The notes: generated by a model from the letters alone, not told the origin. A DNA stretch of 64,000 nucleotides from Sphingobacteriaceae bacterium (GCA_017745075.1 JAGIAD010000008.1:180433-244432), one strand, 5' to 3'; shown: positions 1 through 9,427, numbered from the stretch's first letter. Numbers and translations are program-made.

Positions 1-1840
1 TATTTACAATCCTGATGGAAGTTACGGTTACAGTTATGCGCAACCGGGCCGTTACTCTTCACCAAATATTGTACAGGCATTAACGCTTGGCGGATACAGC
101 AGGGATTTCGAAAACAACATGAATATTAATGCTGCTGCTACCCAAAAGCTCGATTTTATTACTAAGGGACTTTCTTTGAGGGGAGCTATTGCTTATGGCA
201 GTACTTACTCTTACACCAGAGGCTTGTCAAGAGGAACTTATCCTGCTTTTATTTACAATCCGGCCGATGGAAGTTATACCCCTAAAGATCCAAATGTATT
301 TAGGGTAGGTTTTTATTCATTAAACTATAGCCCGGGTTCCACCACAAGAACCATTAATCCACAGGCTTCGTTAAACTATGATCGTACTTTTGGTTCGCAT
401 CACGTGTCGGGTTTGGTATTATATAACAACAGAACTTATTTTGGATATAATGATGCTAATAATTCAAGCCGGGTATTAAATTTTATACCGGTTCCAACCA
501 GTGGTTTTTCTGGTCGGGTAGGCTACGATTATAAAGGGAAATACCTGGCCGAATTTAACGTAGGTTACAATAAAACAGAAGTTTTTGCCTCAGGTAAAAA
601 GTATGGCTTTTTCCCTGCCGGATCAATTGGATATAACATTTCAGAAGAAGAATTCTTTAAAGAAAACATTAAGTTTATTGATCGTTTAAAATTCAGAGCA
701 TCTTATGGTCTTGTTGGAACAGACGATATTGGTAACTATGCCTATGCTTATTTACAAACTTATAACAATAGTGGCAGCGTATCATTTGGAACTTCTCATA
801 ATGCTTATACTGCCATATTTGAAGGCCGCCTGGCCAATGCTGATGTAACCTGGGAGAAAGTAAAGAAACTGAATATCGGTATGGATTTAAGTATGTTTAA
901 AGGGCGTATTACATCCACGCTTGATGTATTTAATGATGATCGATACGATATCTTAACCAACAGGGGGACTGTCTCTTATGTATTCGGGCAGGGGTTGCCA
1001 CCGGTTAACCTGGGAAAAACAAATAATAAGGGTTTTGAGCTGGAGCTTGCCTATAACGATAAAATCGGTAAAGATTTTAATTATCGTGTTGGCGGTAACA
1101 TATCGGTGGCTAAAAATAAAATTGTTTTCCAGGATGAAGCTTTGCCGCTTTTCCCTTACCAACGATATACTGGCAATCCGATTAATACGCCAAAACAATT
1201 TAAATTTTTAGGTTTTTACCAGGATGCTGCCGATGTGGCAAATAGTGCCAAGCCACTTACAGGTGCAAAACCCGGCGACCTTAAATACGCCGATTTAAAT
1301 GGCGATGGGGTGATTACCGATGCAGATCAATCTTATTTCGGTTATTCCAACACGCCCAATACCATTGTGGGTTTTAATTTAAGTGCCAATTATAAAACGT
1401 TAAGTTTAAATGTATTGTTCCAGGGGGCATTGAATTTTAACGTGGCAGGGGTTAGAGAATCTATCCAGGCTTTTGGATCCAACTTTCAGGCTATCCACCA
1501 ACAAAGCTGGACTCCAGAACTTGGTCAGAATGCTAAATACCCTATATTATCAACCTCGCCAAATTCGATTTCTATTCCTACCGCGCCATCCGATTTTTGG
1601 AATGTTAGGGGAGATTATTTGCGGTTAAAATCCATAGAACTTAGTTATGGACTTCCACAGAGCTGGGTAAATAAAGTGCATTTAAAAGGAGCAAGAGTAT
1701 ACGTAAACGGTACCAATTTAATTACATGGACCAAACTTGGCTCGTTGTACGAATACGATCCGGAAATATCAAGTTACAATACAAACACCAACTATCCGCC
1801 GCAAAGGCTTTACAATATGGGTTTATCGGTAACATTTTAA
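1..1840 (+). CDS. SusC/RagA-type TonB-dependent outer-membrane receptor, 3' part
   Basis: The frame is open from base 2 through to the stop at 1838-1840, so the gene begins outside the window; the ATG at 119 is internal. The visible roughly 613 residues are typical of the C-terminal beta-barrel of SusC-like receptors: alternating aromatic strands, a 'DLNGDGVITDADQSYFGYSNTP' type loop near residue 430, and an aromatic C-terminus ending in ...LSVTF. It is followed after 9 bp by susD, the standard SusC/SusD arrangement. The pair would import oligosaccharides across the outer membrane. The adjacent GH16 enzyme suggests a beta-1,3/1,4-glucan substrate (inference). Confidence 0.93.
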   Translation, partial: IYNPDGSYGYSYAQPGRYSSPNIVQALTLGGYSRDFENNMNINAAATQKLDFITKGLSLRGAIAYGSTYSYTRGLSRGTYPAFIYNPADGSYTPKDPNVFRVGFYSLNYSPGSTTRTINPQASLNYDRTFGSHHVSGLVLYNNRTYFGYNDANNSSRVLNFIPVPTSGFSGRVGYDYKGKYLAEFNVGYNKTEVFASGKKYGFFPAGSIGYNISEEEFFKENIKFIDRLKFRASYGLVGTDDIGNYAYAYLQTYNNSGSVSFGTSHNAYTAIFEGRLANADVTWEKVKKLNIGMDLSMFKGRITSTLDVFNDDRYDILTNRGTVSYVFGQGLPPVNLGKTNNKGFELELAYNDKIGKDFNYRVGGNISVAKNKIVFQDEALPLFPYQRYTGNPINTPKQFKFLGFYQDAADVANSAKPLTGAKPGDLKYADLNGDGVITDADQSYFGYSNTPNTIVGFNLSANYKTLSLNVLFQGALNFNVAGVRESIQAFGSNFQAIHQQSWTPELGQNAKYPILSTSPNSISIPTAPSDFWNVRGDYLRLKSIELSYGLPQSWVNKVHLKGARVYVNGTNLITWTKLGSLYEYDPEISSYNTNTNYPPQRLYNMGLSVTF

Positions 1841-1849
1841 GTTTAAGTT

Positions 1850-3592
1850 ATGAAAAGATATATTTTAATTGTTTTAATTTTAGTAGGGTTAATATCCTGC
1901 AAAAAAGCAACCAGTTACCTTGATCAGCAAAATACGGGGCAGGATGCAACGGTAGTGTTTAGCGATAGTGTAAGAACATTAGGCTTTTTAAATGGGATTT
2001 ATCAGGGGCGTGGTTTTTCATTTAACAAAGGCCGCTGGGATAGTCATGGAAACCTTGAAGAGGCTACAGATGATGCTGAATACCGCTATAGCGGATCAGG
2101 ACAGTATGCCGTTATTCTATATTCGGGTAACGTAAACCCATTAAATGTGGTAAAAGGTACTACAACCGATTTTTATGTTCAGCCATATTTACAGATCCGG
2201 GCTGTAAACCTGTTTTTGTCTAAATTGCCAACAACACCATTGGCGCCGGTAACACAAAAGCGCGTGGCTGCTGAAGCCAGGTTTTTACGCGCCTGGTATT
2301 ATCACTACTTAGTAAAGTCGTTTGGGGGGATAGCACTTTTGGGTGATAAGTTGTTTGATAAGGATGATATCATTGATATTCCAAGAAATACTTACGAAGA
2401 TTGTATCAATTACATAGTAAGTGAATGCGATGCTGCTGCAGCAAACCTTCCATTAGATCAACTAGATCAGGATTACGGAAGAATTACAAAAGGGATGTGC
2501 CTTGCATTAAAATCGAGGGTATTGCTTAGTGCCGCAAGTCCGCTGTTTAATGGAGGTGGTATAGTAAAAACGGGCGCAATTGCCAGTATAATTGCCTACC
2601 CGACTTACGATGCTACCCGTTGGGCAAAAGCTGCACAGGCTGCTAAAGATGTAATTGATATGAATAAATACGACCTCGTATTAGACAACACTACTGCTCC
2701 TGGTTATGGCTTTTATAAAGCCTTCATTAGCAGGGCAAACAGCGAATTGATTTTTACTTTTACACAGGCACCAAACAAAGATTTTGAAGGTCATTTTCTT
2801 CCTCCGTCGCGAAGCGGGGGATATTATTCGACACCCACTCAAAACCTGGTCGATCAGTTCGATATGCGTAACGGCAAGCAGATTACAGACCCAACTTCGG
2901 GCTATAATGCTGCCAATCCGTATGTTAACCGCGATCCAAGGTTTGGTTACACCGTAATTTATAACGGTTCGTCGTATGCAAATAATAGCGGGGCTCAGGC
3001 ACCGGTTTTTACCTATGTAAATGCGCCTAGTGATGGTACAGGTATTGGAACAACTTCTGGTTACTATGGCCGTAAAATGTGCGATGTGAACGTATCATGG
3101 GGCGGAAGTGCAACTGCAGATAGGGGGTATCCTTTAATGAGGTACGCAGAAATATTATTAAATTATGCTGAAGCACTTAACGAATTGGGGCAGGTTAATG
3201 ATGCACTTACCTATATTTTCAAGATTAGAGAACGCGCTGGCATTTTGCCTGGTACCGATGCCAGGTTTGGTATAAAAGCAGGTATTAGTCAGGCTGAACT
3301 CAGAGACGTAATCATTAAGGAACGCCGTACCGAAATGGCTTTTGAAGATATGCGTTTTTACGATGAAAGAAGATGGAAAATTGCTGAAGTAACCGAAAAT
3401 GCTTTCAATAAAGTGATGATGATTACACCTAAAACAGGTACAACATCTACTTCTACTGATGGTACCTCGTATAATTATCAGATTACGAATTCCATTAGGA
3501 GACATAATTTTCGCCCGGCAAATTACCTTTTGCCAATTCCACAGAGTGAAATTTTAAAACTCCCATCGTTTTTACAAAATCCTGGTTATTAA
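1850..3592 (+). CDS. SusD/RagB family glycan-binding lipoprotein
   Basis: 580 residues. There is a lipoprotein signal peptide with lipobox LISC (Cys17), followed by the SusD-type helical fold: an early 'RAVNLFLSKL', then 'AEARFLRAWYYHYLVKSFGG', and a C-terminal 'RYAEILLNYAEALNELG' with 'IIKERRTEMAFEDMRFYDERRW'. These are the hallmark SusD TPR-like segments. It sits 9 bp after the susC stop and is surely cotranscribed. SusD proteins cap the SusC barrel on the cell surface and bind glycan. The closest functional guess is beta-glucan, from the following GH16 gene. Confidence 0.95.
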   Translation: MKRYILIVLILVGLISCKKATSYLDQQNTGQDATVVFSDSVRTLGFLNGIYQGRGFSFNKGRWDSHGNLEEATDDAEYRYSGSGQYAVILYSGNVNPLNVVKGTTTDFYVQPYLQIRAVNLFLSKLPTTPLAPVTQKRVAAEARFLRAWYYHYLVKSFGGIALLGDKLFDKDDIIDIPRNTYEDCINYIVSECDAAAANLPLDQLDQDYGRITKGMCLALKSRVLLSAASPLFNGGGIVKTGAIASIIAYPTYDATRWAKAAQAAKDVIDMNKYDLVLDNTTAPGYGFYKAFISRANSELIFTFTQAPNKDFEGHFLPPSRSGGYYSTPTQNLVDQFDMRNGKQITDPTSGYNAANPYVNRDPRFGYTVIYNGSSYANNSGAQAPVFTYVNAPSDGTGIGTTSGYYGRKMCDVNVSWGGSATADRGYPLMRYAEILLNYAEALNELGQVNDALTYIFKIRERAGILPGTDARFGIKAGISQAELRDVIIKERRTEMAFEDMRFYDERRWKIAEVTENAFNKVMMITPKTGTTSTSTDGTSYNYQITNSIRRHNFRPANYLLPIPQSEILKLPSFLQNPGY

Positions 3593-3633
3593 CACCAACC
3601 TATTATTTTTGTTATTTTTGATTGATTCTTCTT

Positions 3634-3668
3634 GCTCCCCTTTGCCTTGTGCAATTGGGGGGCTTTTT
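3634..3668 (+). terminator. Intrinsic terminator after susD
   Basis: GCTCCCC at 3634-3640 pairs (one G-T) with GGGGGGC at 3657-3663 and is followed by TTTTT. It lies between susD and the GH16 gene, so the GH16 gene may have its own promoter or depend on read-through. Confidence 0.7.
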
Positions 3669-3741
3669 ATGATTTAACAATGAGGAATATTGGGCTTTAG
3701 GCCTGTATTATACCTTCCTAATTTTCTTAAAAAAAAATTGT

Positions 3742-4599
3742 ATGCAAAAGCAAATTCGAAACTGCCTTATTTTATCATTCGCAATGGTTATTCAGTCTTG
3801 TGCAGTAAAGAAAATGCACAACATTGTCAATCAATATGCATCTGATGGTTATAAACTGGTTTGGCATGACGAATTTGAAAAGGATGGAGCACCCAATCCG
3901 GCAAACTGGACATACGAGAAAGGCTTTGTGCGGAATGAAGAATTACAATGGTACCAGTCCGAAAATGCTTTTTGTAAAGGCGGTAAACTGATCATCGAAG
4001 CACGGAAAGAGCAAAAACCTAATCCACTATATGCTGCAGGGAGTAAAGACTGGCGTAAAAAGCCTCAAAATATCGAGTATACTTCGGCCTGTATCATCAC
4101 TAAAGATTTGCAAAGCTGGCAATATGGTCGTTTCGAAATGAGCGCTAAGATCGATATTTCAGCTGGTTTGTGGCCTGCATTCTGGACTTTAGGCCTAAAA
4201 GGCCGCTGGCCGGCCAATGGCGAAATCGACATTATGGAATATTACCAGGGCAAATTACTGGCTAATATTGCCAGTATGGGCAAAAACGACAAACCCAAAT
4301 GGTTCAGCAATACCAAATCAACCGATTCGCTCGGCGGTAAAAAATGGGCCTCCCAATTTCATACCTGGCGAATGGACTGGGACGAAGAAGCAATCAGTCT
4401 TTTTGTTGATAATGTTTTGCTGAATAAAACTTTGCTGAGTCAGCTGGAGAACGAAAATGGAACAACATTTCACCCCTTTAAGCAAAAACATTATATCTTA
4501 TTCGATTTAGCTTTTGGGGGTATGAATGGTGGTGACCTGAAAGATACCCGCTTTCCGAACCGGATGGAAGTAGAATACGTGAGGGTTTATCAGAAATAA
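3742..4599 (+). CDS. GH16 family beta-glucanase lipoprotein
   Basis: 285 residues with a lipoprotein signal (VIQSC, Cys20), so probably anchored in the outer membrane. The GH16 active-site signature EIDIME is present: E161 is the expected nucleophile and E166 the acid/base. Further family segments are 'LVWHDEFEKDGAPNPANWTYE' near the start, 'GLWPAFWTLG' before the active site, and 'HTWRMDWDEEAISLFVDN' after it. Family members cleave beta-1,3- or beta-1,3-1,4-glucans (laminarin, lichenan). It follows a SusC/D pair, so it probably makes surface oligosaccharides for import. Confidence 0.93.
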   Translation: MQKQIRNCLILSFAMVIQSCAVKKMHNIVNQYASDGYKLVWHDEFEKDGAPNPANWTYEKGFVRNEELQWYQSENAFCKGGKLIIEARKEQKPNPLYAAGSKDWRKKPQNIEYTSACIITKDLQSWQYGRFEMSAKIDISAGLWPAFWTLGLKGRWPANGEIDIMEYYQGKLLANIASMGKNDKPKWFSNTKSTDSLGGKKWASQFHTWRMDWDEEAISLFVDNVLLNKTLLSQLENENGTTFHPFKQKHYILFDLAFGGMNGGDLKDTRFPNRMEVEYVRVYQK

Positions 4600-4613
4600 A
4601 TAAAAAAGAAAAG

Positions 4614-4692
4614 ACCTCACAGATTTCTAAACGACACAGCCCTCAACGAGGCTATTAAAAGAAATATTGCACCTGGTTAAACCTGTGAGATC
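4614..4692. repeat. Imperfect inverted repeat (REP-like)
   Basis: A CCTCACAG arm near 4616 is matched by CCTGTGAG near 4682, enclosing a loop. Extragenic palindromes with such arms are common between convergent genes in Pedobacter-like genomes. Here it sits between the GH16 gene (+) and an OmpA-type gene (-) and may also act as a bidirectional terminator. Confidence 0.4.
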
Positions 4693-4702
4693 TAAATAAG
4701 CT

Positions 4703-5233
4703 TTAGTTCTGAACCTTAATCTCGGTTCTTCTGTTCAGTATTCTTCCTTCTTCACTGTCGTTGCTGCTAATCGGATTTTTCTCTCCATGGCCAACAACCG
4801 TAAAATTGCTGCCATTTAAGCCCGCATTTACGAAATAAGATTTAACGGCATTAGCACGGTCGACAGATAATTGCAAGTTGTGCTCTGGTGTTCCCTCTGC
4901 TGATGAGTAACCATTAAGTACAAACTTGGTCTCAGGCGATTTTTTCATTTCATTAACCGCTTTATCCAAAATCGGGAAGGATGAGGTTTTCAAAACAAAT
5001 GAGTTAAACTCAAATTGGATATTATCCAGGTTAAAATTAGGTTTTTCTACGGGTGCCGGTTGCTCTGCTTCTTTTTCAGGAGCCGGCGCTGGTTTTTTCT
5101 CTTCAACAGGAGCCGGTTTTTCAACAGGAACCGGGGCTGGTTTAGCTGCCAGTTTTTTTGTTTTACAAGAGTAGAGGCTTACGGTAAATGATGCAACGAG
5201 CGCTGTAAATAAAAGTTTCTTGGTAATGTTCAT
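4703..5233 (-). CDS. OmpA/Pal family outer-membrane lipoprotein
   Basis: 176 residues. A lipobox (LYSC, Cys23) is followed by a Pro/Ala/Glu/Lys-rich linker at about residues 30-68, then an OmpA-like peptidoglycan-binding domain. That domain has 'GYSSAEGTPEHNLQLSVDRANAVKSYF', 'GHGEKNP' and 'NRRTEI', matching the family consensus. It probably ties the outer membrane to peptidoglycan. It is a single gene, convergent with the GH16 gene. Confidence 0.9.
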   Translation of the reverse strand: MNITKKLLFTALVASFTVSLYSCKTKKLAAKPAPVPVEKPAPVEEKKPAPAPEKEAEQPAPVEKPNFNLDNIQFEFNSFVLKTSSFPILDKAVNEMKKSPETKFVLNGYSSAEGTPEHNLQLSVDRANAVKSYFVNAGLNGSNFTVVGHGEKNPISSNDSEEGRILNRRTEIKVQN

Positions 5234-5347
5234 GTTCTTAGATTAATTTAAGTTTATTGTGTGTTTTGTTGCCAAACATACTAATAAAATGATTATAGCT
5301 ATAACGATGATTTTTAACAGAACTTACATTACAGGAAATAAACGCAT

Positions 5348-5373
5348 AAAACCAGTTAAGAATTAGCTGGTTT
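5348..5373 (-). terminator. Hairpin after the Nudix-type regulator
   Basis: AAACCAG and CTGGTTT arms flank an 11-nt loop, with a short T run on the minus strand. It lies directly 3' of the regulator stop codon at 5372 and overlaps it. Probably a weak terminator. Confidence 0.5.
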
Positions 5374-6070
5374 ATATTTTTAAATTAGGTATTAAATTTA
5401 AGAAAGCCTGTGAGTTGGCTGTGTATTTCTTTTTGTCGAGTTTAAAATAAAACGCTCCTTTTTTCGAACCCGTCTTGTCTTTTTCGGCCAACTTAATCAG
5501 TAAACCTGTTGAGCTGATTTTACGACTGAAATTGCGCGTATCAATTTTAGTATCGTTCACTTCCTCAAAAAGGATATGTAGCTGCGGTATGGTGAATTTT
5601 TTTGGCAGCATTTCGAACAAGATAGGGTGGAGTGCAGCCTTGTATCTTAATTTTTTCCGGGCATCGGCCACCATTTGGTTATGATCGAAAATAAGTTTGG
5701 GCCGATCGTTGATCAAAAACCATTCAGCTTCATAATCATCATTTAATTGGGCCTGGTATTTATGGATATCAATAAGGGCAAAATAGCCAACAGAAAATGT
5801 TCTTTCAATCGGGTCGCGGCCAGGATCTCCGTAAATCTGCATCTGTTCCAGATAAACGCCTTCCAAACCCGTCATTTTTTTGAGTACCCGGTTTGCGGCA
5901 TCATCAGGACTTTCATCGGCACCCACAAAACCACCTATTAAACTCCATTTGTTTATTTCGGGTTCTAAACCCCGTTTAACCAACAAAATTTTAAGGTGTT
6001 CACCATCAAACCCAAACACGATACAATCAACAGCAACAAGGTAATGTGGCTGCCTTGAATATTCAATCAT
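5372..6070 (-). CDS. Nudix-related (NrtR/AraR-type) transcriptional regulator
   Basis: 232 residues: an N-terminal Nudix fold (about 8-150, with 'KWSLIGGFVGADESPDDAANRVLKKMTGL') and a C-terminal winged helix (about 155-225, 'FTIPQLHILFEEV...RNFSRKISSTGLLIKL'). The Nudix box has lost its catalytic REUXEE glutamates (RVLKKM instead), so the domain most likely senses a ligand rather than hydrolysing nucleotides. This is as known for NrtR-like and Bacteroidetes AraR-like sugar regulators. It is divergent from galT-galK across a perfect palindrome, so a role in galactose (or arabinose) control is inferred. Confidence 0.85.
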   Translation of the reverse strand: MIEYSRQPHYLVAVDCIVFGFDGEHLKILLVKRGLEPEINKWSLIGGFVGADESPDDAANRVLKKMTGLEGVYLEQMQIYGDPGRDPIERTFSVGYFALIDIHKYQAQLNDDYEAEWFLINDRPKLIFDHNQMVADARKKLRYKAALHPILFEMLPKKFTIPQLHILFEEVNDTKIDTRNFSRKISSTGLLIKLAEKDKTGSKKGAFYFKLDKKKYTANSQAFLNLIPNLKI

Positions 6071-6124
6071 TTTTTTATCCGATATTTTAATGGGCTTAAT
6101 ATGTTCAAATTTTCACGGAAATAA

Positions 6125-6165
6125 AAATTATTATTAATTGTCGTTTTGACAATTAATAATAATTT
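6125..6165. promoter_or_regulatory. Perfect 18-bp inverted repeat, likely operator for the Nudix-type regulator
   Basis: The arms at 6125-6142 and 6148-6165 are exact reverse complements around a GTTTT spacer. The core reads TTGTC-N5-GACAA flanked by AT-rich symmetry. It is centred in the 162-bp divergent space between the regulator and galT, as expected for an autoregulatory operator that also controls galTK. Confidence 0.8.
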
Positions 6166-6232
6166 CATAATTTGCCGACCTAGATAGATTAAGCCAAATG
6201 CTTTCTTTTCTAACCAATTTGAAAAATTTAAA

Positions 6233-7294
6233 ATGAACCAAACATTCGAACTCGATAGTAATCCACACACCCGGTTAAATGTATTAACCGGCGAATGGGT
6301 TTTAGTTTCTCCACACCGTACCAAAAGGCCTTGGCAGGGTAAGGTAGAAGATGTAACGCCTGATAACCGTCCGGAATATGACGCAAAATGTTATTTATGT
6401 CCGGGTAATAGCAGGGCAGATGGCGATAGTAACCCTAATTATACCGAAAGTTTTGTCTTTAACAATGATTTTGCCGCGCTGCTGGAAGATACGCCAGCCG
6501 GCGAAATGAATGAAGATGATTTACTGGTAGCCAATAATCAGCGAGGGCTCTGCAAGGTAATCAGTTTTAGTCCTAAACACAACCTTACACTTCCCGAAAT
6601 GAGTGTTGAGGCCATAACTGCCGTAGTAAATGTGTGGCAGGATGAGTTTAATAGCCTTGCCGAAAATAACTGGATCAAATACATTCAGATTTTCGAAAAC
6701 AAAGGCGAAATAATGGGCTGCAGCAACCCGCATCCCCACGGACAGATCTGGTCGCAGAGCGATATCCCTTTAGAAATTGCAAAGGAAACCGAACGTCAGA
6801 AAACTTACTACGCCATTCATAGAAGAAGTTTGCTCGGCGATTACTTAAAACTGGAGCAAAAGAAAAACGAGCGTATTATATTTGAAAATGATCATTTTGC
6901 TGTATTAGTACCTTTTTGGGCAGTTTGGCCATACGAAACCATGATTATCAGCAAGCGACATGTAAATAGCATAAAATTGTTTACCGAAGCGGAGAAGAAA
7001 TCGCTGGCAGAAGCCATTAAGATACTCACAACCAAATACGATAACCTGTTCGAAACCTCTTTCCCTTACTCAGCAGGCATGCACCAGGCGCCTGTAAACA
7101 ATGGTTATTATCCTGAATGGCACTGGCACATGCATTTTTATCCGCCATTGCTGCGCTCAGCATCAGTTAAAAAATTTATGGTAGGTTACGAAATGCTGGC
7201 CAACCCTCAGCGCGATATTACCCCTGAATTTGCGGCAAACCGATTGAAAGAAATATCTACTATACACTATAAAACCAGCAAGGCTGAAGGCTAA
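6233..7294 (+). CDS. galT: Galactose-1-phosphate uridylyltransferase
   Basis: 353 residues, the usual GalT length. The HPH active-site motif is in 'SNPHPHGQIWSQ' (His167-Pro-His169, the second His being the nucleophile). The N-terminal 'GEWVLVSPHRTKRPWQG' and the C-terminal 'EWHWHMHFYPPLLRS' are also conserved. It exchanges UMP between UDP-glucose and galactose-1-phosphate in the Leloir pathway (EC 2.7.7.12). It lies 12 bp upstream of galK in the same operon. Confidence 0.97.
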   Translation: MNQTFELDSNPHTRLNVLTGEWVLVSPHRTKRPWQGKVEDVTPDNRPEYDAKCYLCPGNSRADGDSNPNYTESFVFNNDFAALLEDTPAGEMNEDDLLVANNQRGLCKVISFSPKHNLTLPEMSVEAITAVVNVWQDEFNSLAENNWIKYIQIFENKGEIMGCSNPHPHGQIWSQSDIPLEIAKETERQKTYYAIHRRSLLGDYLKLEQKKNERIIFENDHFAVLVPFWAVWPYETMIISKRHVNSIKLFTEAEKKSLAEAIKILTTKYDNLFETSFPYSAGMHQAPVNNGYYPEWHWHMHFYPPLLRSASVKKFMVGYEMLANPQRDITPEFAANRLKEISTIHYKTSKAEG

Positions 7295-7306
7295 AGATTA
7301 TTAATA

Positions 7307-8458
7307 ATGGACGCACAACACTTAAAAAGTACCTTTAAAAGACTGTTCAACACCGAACCTATTTTGGTCCGTTCGCCGGGAAGAATCAATATTATTGGCG
7401 AACATACCGATTATAATGGAGGTTTTGTAATGCCTGCTGCTATCGATAAAGCCATCTATGTAGCCATATCAAAGAGAGAAGATGATGAAATTCATTTATT
7501 TTCCGAAAGTTACCAGCAGTTTGATATTTCGTCGGTAAAAAACTTAAAGAAATCTGAAAATAGCTGGGCAAACTACATTTTAGGTGTGGCCGATCAGTTA
7601 AAAGAAAGAGGTTTTCAATTAGGGGGCTTTAACTTTTATATCGATGGTGATGTGCCTTTAGGTGCTGGCCTGTCTTCATCAGCTGCCGTTGAATGTGCTA
7701 CCGGATTTGCACTCGATCAACTTTTTTCCCTTTCCATTTCTAAAATAGATCTGGCATTGATTGCACAAAAGGCAGAGCAGACTTTTGCTGGCGTTAACTG
7801 CGGAATCATGGATCAGTTTGCCTCTGTATTTGGTAAAAAAGATCAGGCTATTATGCTCGATTGCAGATCAATGAAACATATTTACATTCCTTTAAAGCTC
7901 GATGGTTATAAGCTTTTGCTTTTAAATACAAATGTAAAACATGCTCTTGCCGATTCGGCTTACAACAAAAGAAGAGCGCAATGCGAGCAGGGTGTGGCTT
8001 GGGTAAAAGAACATTACCCCAACGTAAATACATTACGGGATGTAGACCTGAGTATGTTAGAAGCTCATGTTCTCCCAAAAGATGAAGAAGTATTCGCAAA
8101 ATGCAGTTTTGTGGTGAAAGAAATCGGTCGTTTATTAACCGCCGCAGAACAATTGGAAAATGGTAACCTGCAGGGTTTGGGAAATCTGATGTTCGAAACA
8201 CACGAAGGTTTAAGCAAAGATTATGAAGTGAGCTGTAAGGAACTGGACTTTTTGGTCGAAGCTGTTAAACCTTTAGATTACGTATTGGGTGCCAGGATGA
8301 TGGGCGGTGGTTTTGGTGGTTGTACCATCAACATTGTTAAAGAGGAAAAAATTGCTGACTTAATTGAAGAGCTATCTGCTAAATATTTATTACAATTCGG
8401 CCTTAAGCTTGATTCCTATACCGTCCAAACTGATAACGGAAGCAGTTTGTTCAATTAA
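7307..8458 (+). CDS. galK: Galactokinase
   Basis: 383 residues, normal for GHMP-family galactokinase. The galactokinase signature 'GRINIIGEHTDYNGGFVMP' is at about 24-42, the ATP-binding 'PLGAGLSSSAAVE' is at about 117-129, and 'GARMMGGGFGGCTI' is near residue 330. It phosphorylates galactose at C1 (EC 2.7.1.6), giving the substrate of the GalT encoded just upstream. Confidence 0.97.
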   Translation: MDAQHLKSTFKRLFNTEPILVRSPGRINIIGEHTDYNGGFVMPAAIDKAIYVAISKREDDEIHLFSESYQQFDISSVKNLKKSENSWANYILGVADQLKERGFQLGGFNFYIDGDVPLGAGLSSSAAVECATGFALDQLFSLSISKIDLALIAQKAEQTFAGVNCGIMDQFASVFGKKDQAIMLDCRSMKHIYIPLKLDGYKLLLLNTNVKHALADSAYNKRRAQCEQGVAWVKEHYPNVNTLRDVDLSMLEAHVLPKDEEVFAKCSFVVKEIGRLLTAAEQLENGNLQGLGNLMFETHEGLSKDYEVSCKELDFLVEAVKPLDYVLGARMMGGGFGGCTINIVKEEKIADLIEELSAKYLLQFGLKLDSYTVQTDNGSSLFN

Positions 8459-8981
8459 AATTTAAATAATCCCAGGCATAATAACCAGGTAAATCAATGA
8501 AAAACAGTTTACTTAGATTCAAAGAATTAGATTGTTTTTGCAATCTAATTAATGTAGTTTTTGGAGAGTTTTAATTGATTATCAGGTTATTATAATGTGT
8601 TTCGTCATTGCGAGGCGGGATATGGGCGAGCCGAAGCAATCTATTCTGTAATTTATTATCAAAAAAGATTGCTTCACTCCTGAGCAAAGCCCCTTCTTCA
8701 GTTCGCAATGACGAAATTAAGACCCAAACTACACTATTTATAGTGTAAAAAGCACGATCGTCATGCGGAATTTATTTTACAAGTAGAAATGGTGTTTTCA
8801 GTAGCCTTGTAGCTACTTCGTGGTCAGCATCTTTTCCGGCCTTCTGAAGGATTAGAATAACACTTTATATTTGCGTACAACCTTTTTGTATAAAAATCGC
8901 TTTCCTGAAGCATTCTGAGTGGATTCAGTAAGGTAATACCGGCAATAATCAATAAATATAAAAGCTTTTAATTAAACAGAA
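8459..8981. other. 523-bp intergenic region holding a palindromic repeat
   Basis: No convincing ORF. It contains the REP-like palindrome at 8601-8715 and an isolated TATATTTG box (8866-8873, matching TAnnTTTG) on the + strand. No gene lies directly downstream of that box, because the next gene is on the minus strand. A small transcript from the box cannot be excluded. Confidence 0.5.
8601..8715. repeat. Long REP/MITE-like palindrome
   Basis: TTCGTCATTGCGA at 8601-8613 is mirrored by TCGCAATGACGAA at 8703-8715. Inside, GAAGCAATCT (8633-8642) is mirrored by AGATTGCTTC (about 8666-8675). Palindromes with a 'CGTCATTGCGAGG ... GAAGCAATC' outline are dispersed in many Bacteroidetes chromosomes. 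A truncated relative (TGTCATTCTGAACG ... GAAGAATC) is at about 61650-61680. Confidence 0.75.
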
Positions 8982-9296
8982 TTAACGTTGTAATCGTGGC
9001 CTTTTACTTTTAAAAACCTGGTTGCTTTTTGGTTTTGCTGTTTTAACGGTATTTTGCTCTTCAGAAACTTTAACCGTAATCACATTGCCTTTAAAGCTCT
9101 CTCCATTTAAGGTAGATACTATATTCTTAGCATCCGGTAAACTGTATATTTCTAAAAAAGCATAGCCTTTACACCTGCCAGTAGCCCTGTCTCGAACAAT
9201 TTTAATTGTTTCTACCCTGCCATGAAGGCTAACCAATATTGCCAAATCCATCTCTTGGATATTGTCAGGAAGGCCGCCAATAAAAATCTTAACCAT
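8982..9296 (-). CDS. RNA-binding protein with a single RRM domain
   Basis: About 104 residues from the ATG at 9296. An upstream TTG at 9332 is possible but would add an uncharacteristic tail. The RRM runs from residue 2 to about 80: RNP2 'IFIGGL' and RNP1 'KGYAFLEI' are both clear. A basic C-terminal tail 'PKSNQVFKSKRPRLQR' follows. Small RRM proteins of this kind are common in Bacteroidetes and cyanobacteria and bind RNA. No enzymatic domain is seen. Confidence 0.9.
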   Translation of the reverse strand: MVKIFIGGLPDNIQEMDLAILVSLHGRVETIKIVRDRATGRCKGYAFLEIYSLPDAKNIVSTLNGESFKGNVITVKVSEEQNTVKTAKPKSNQVFKSKRPRLQR

Positions 9297-9427
9297 TAAT
9301 TCAGTAGTTTGAGGGAACACCTGGTTAATCAACTTATTGCCAGGGTTCTTCTTATTTAGATCTGCAAAATAAGCAAAATGATATTCTTACCCAAACTAAT
9401 TAAATGAATTTTTGCTTCATTTTATTA

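Noticed and set aside
8866..8873. Promoter for a + strand small RNA left of the RRM gene
   Set aside because: A TATATTTG box is present but no terminator or structure follows within a sensible distance, so no RNA is called.
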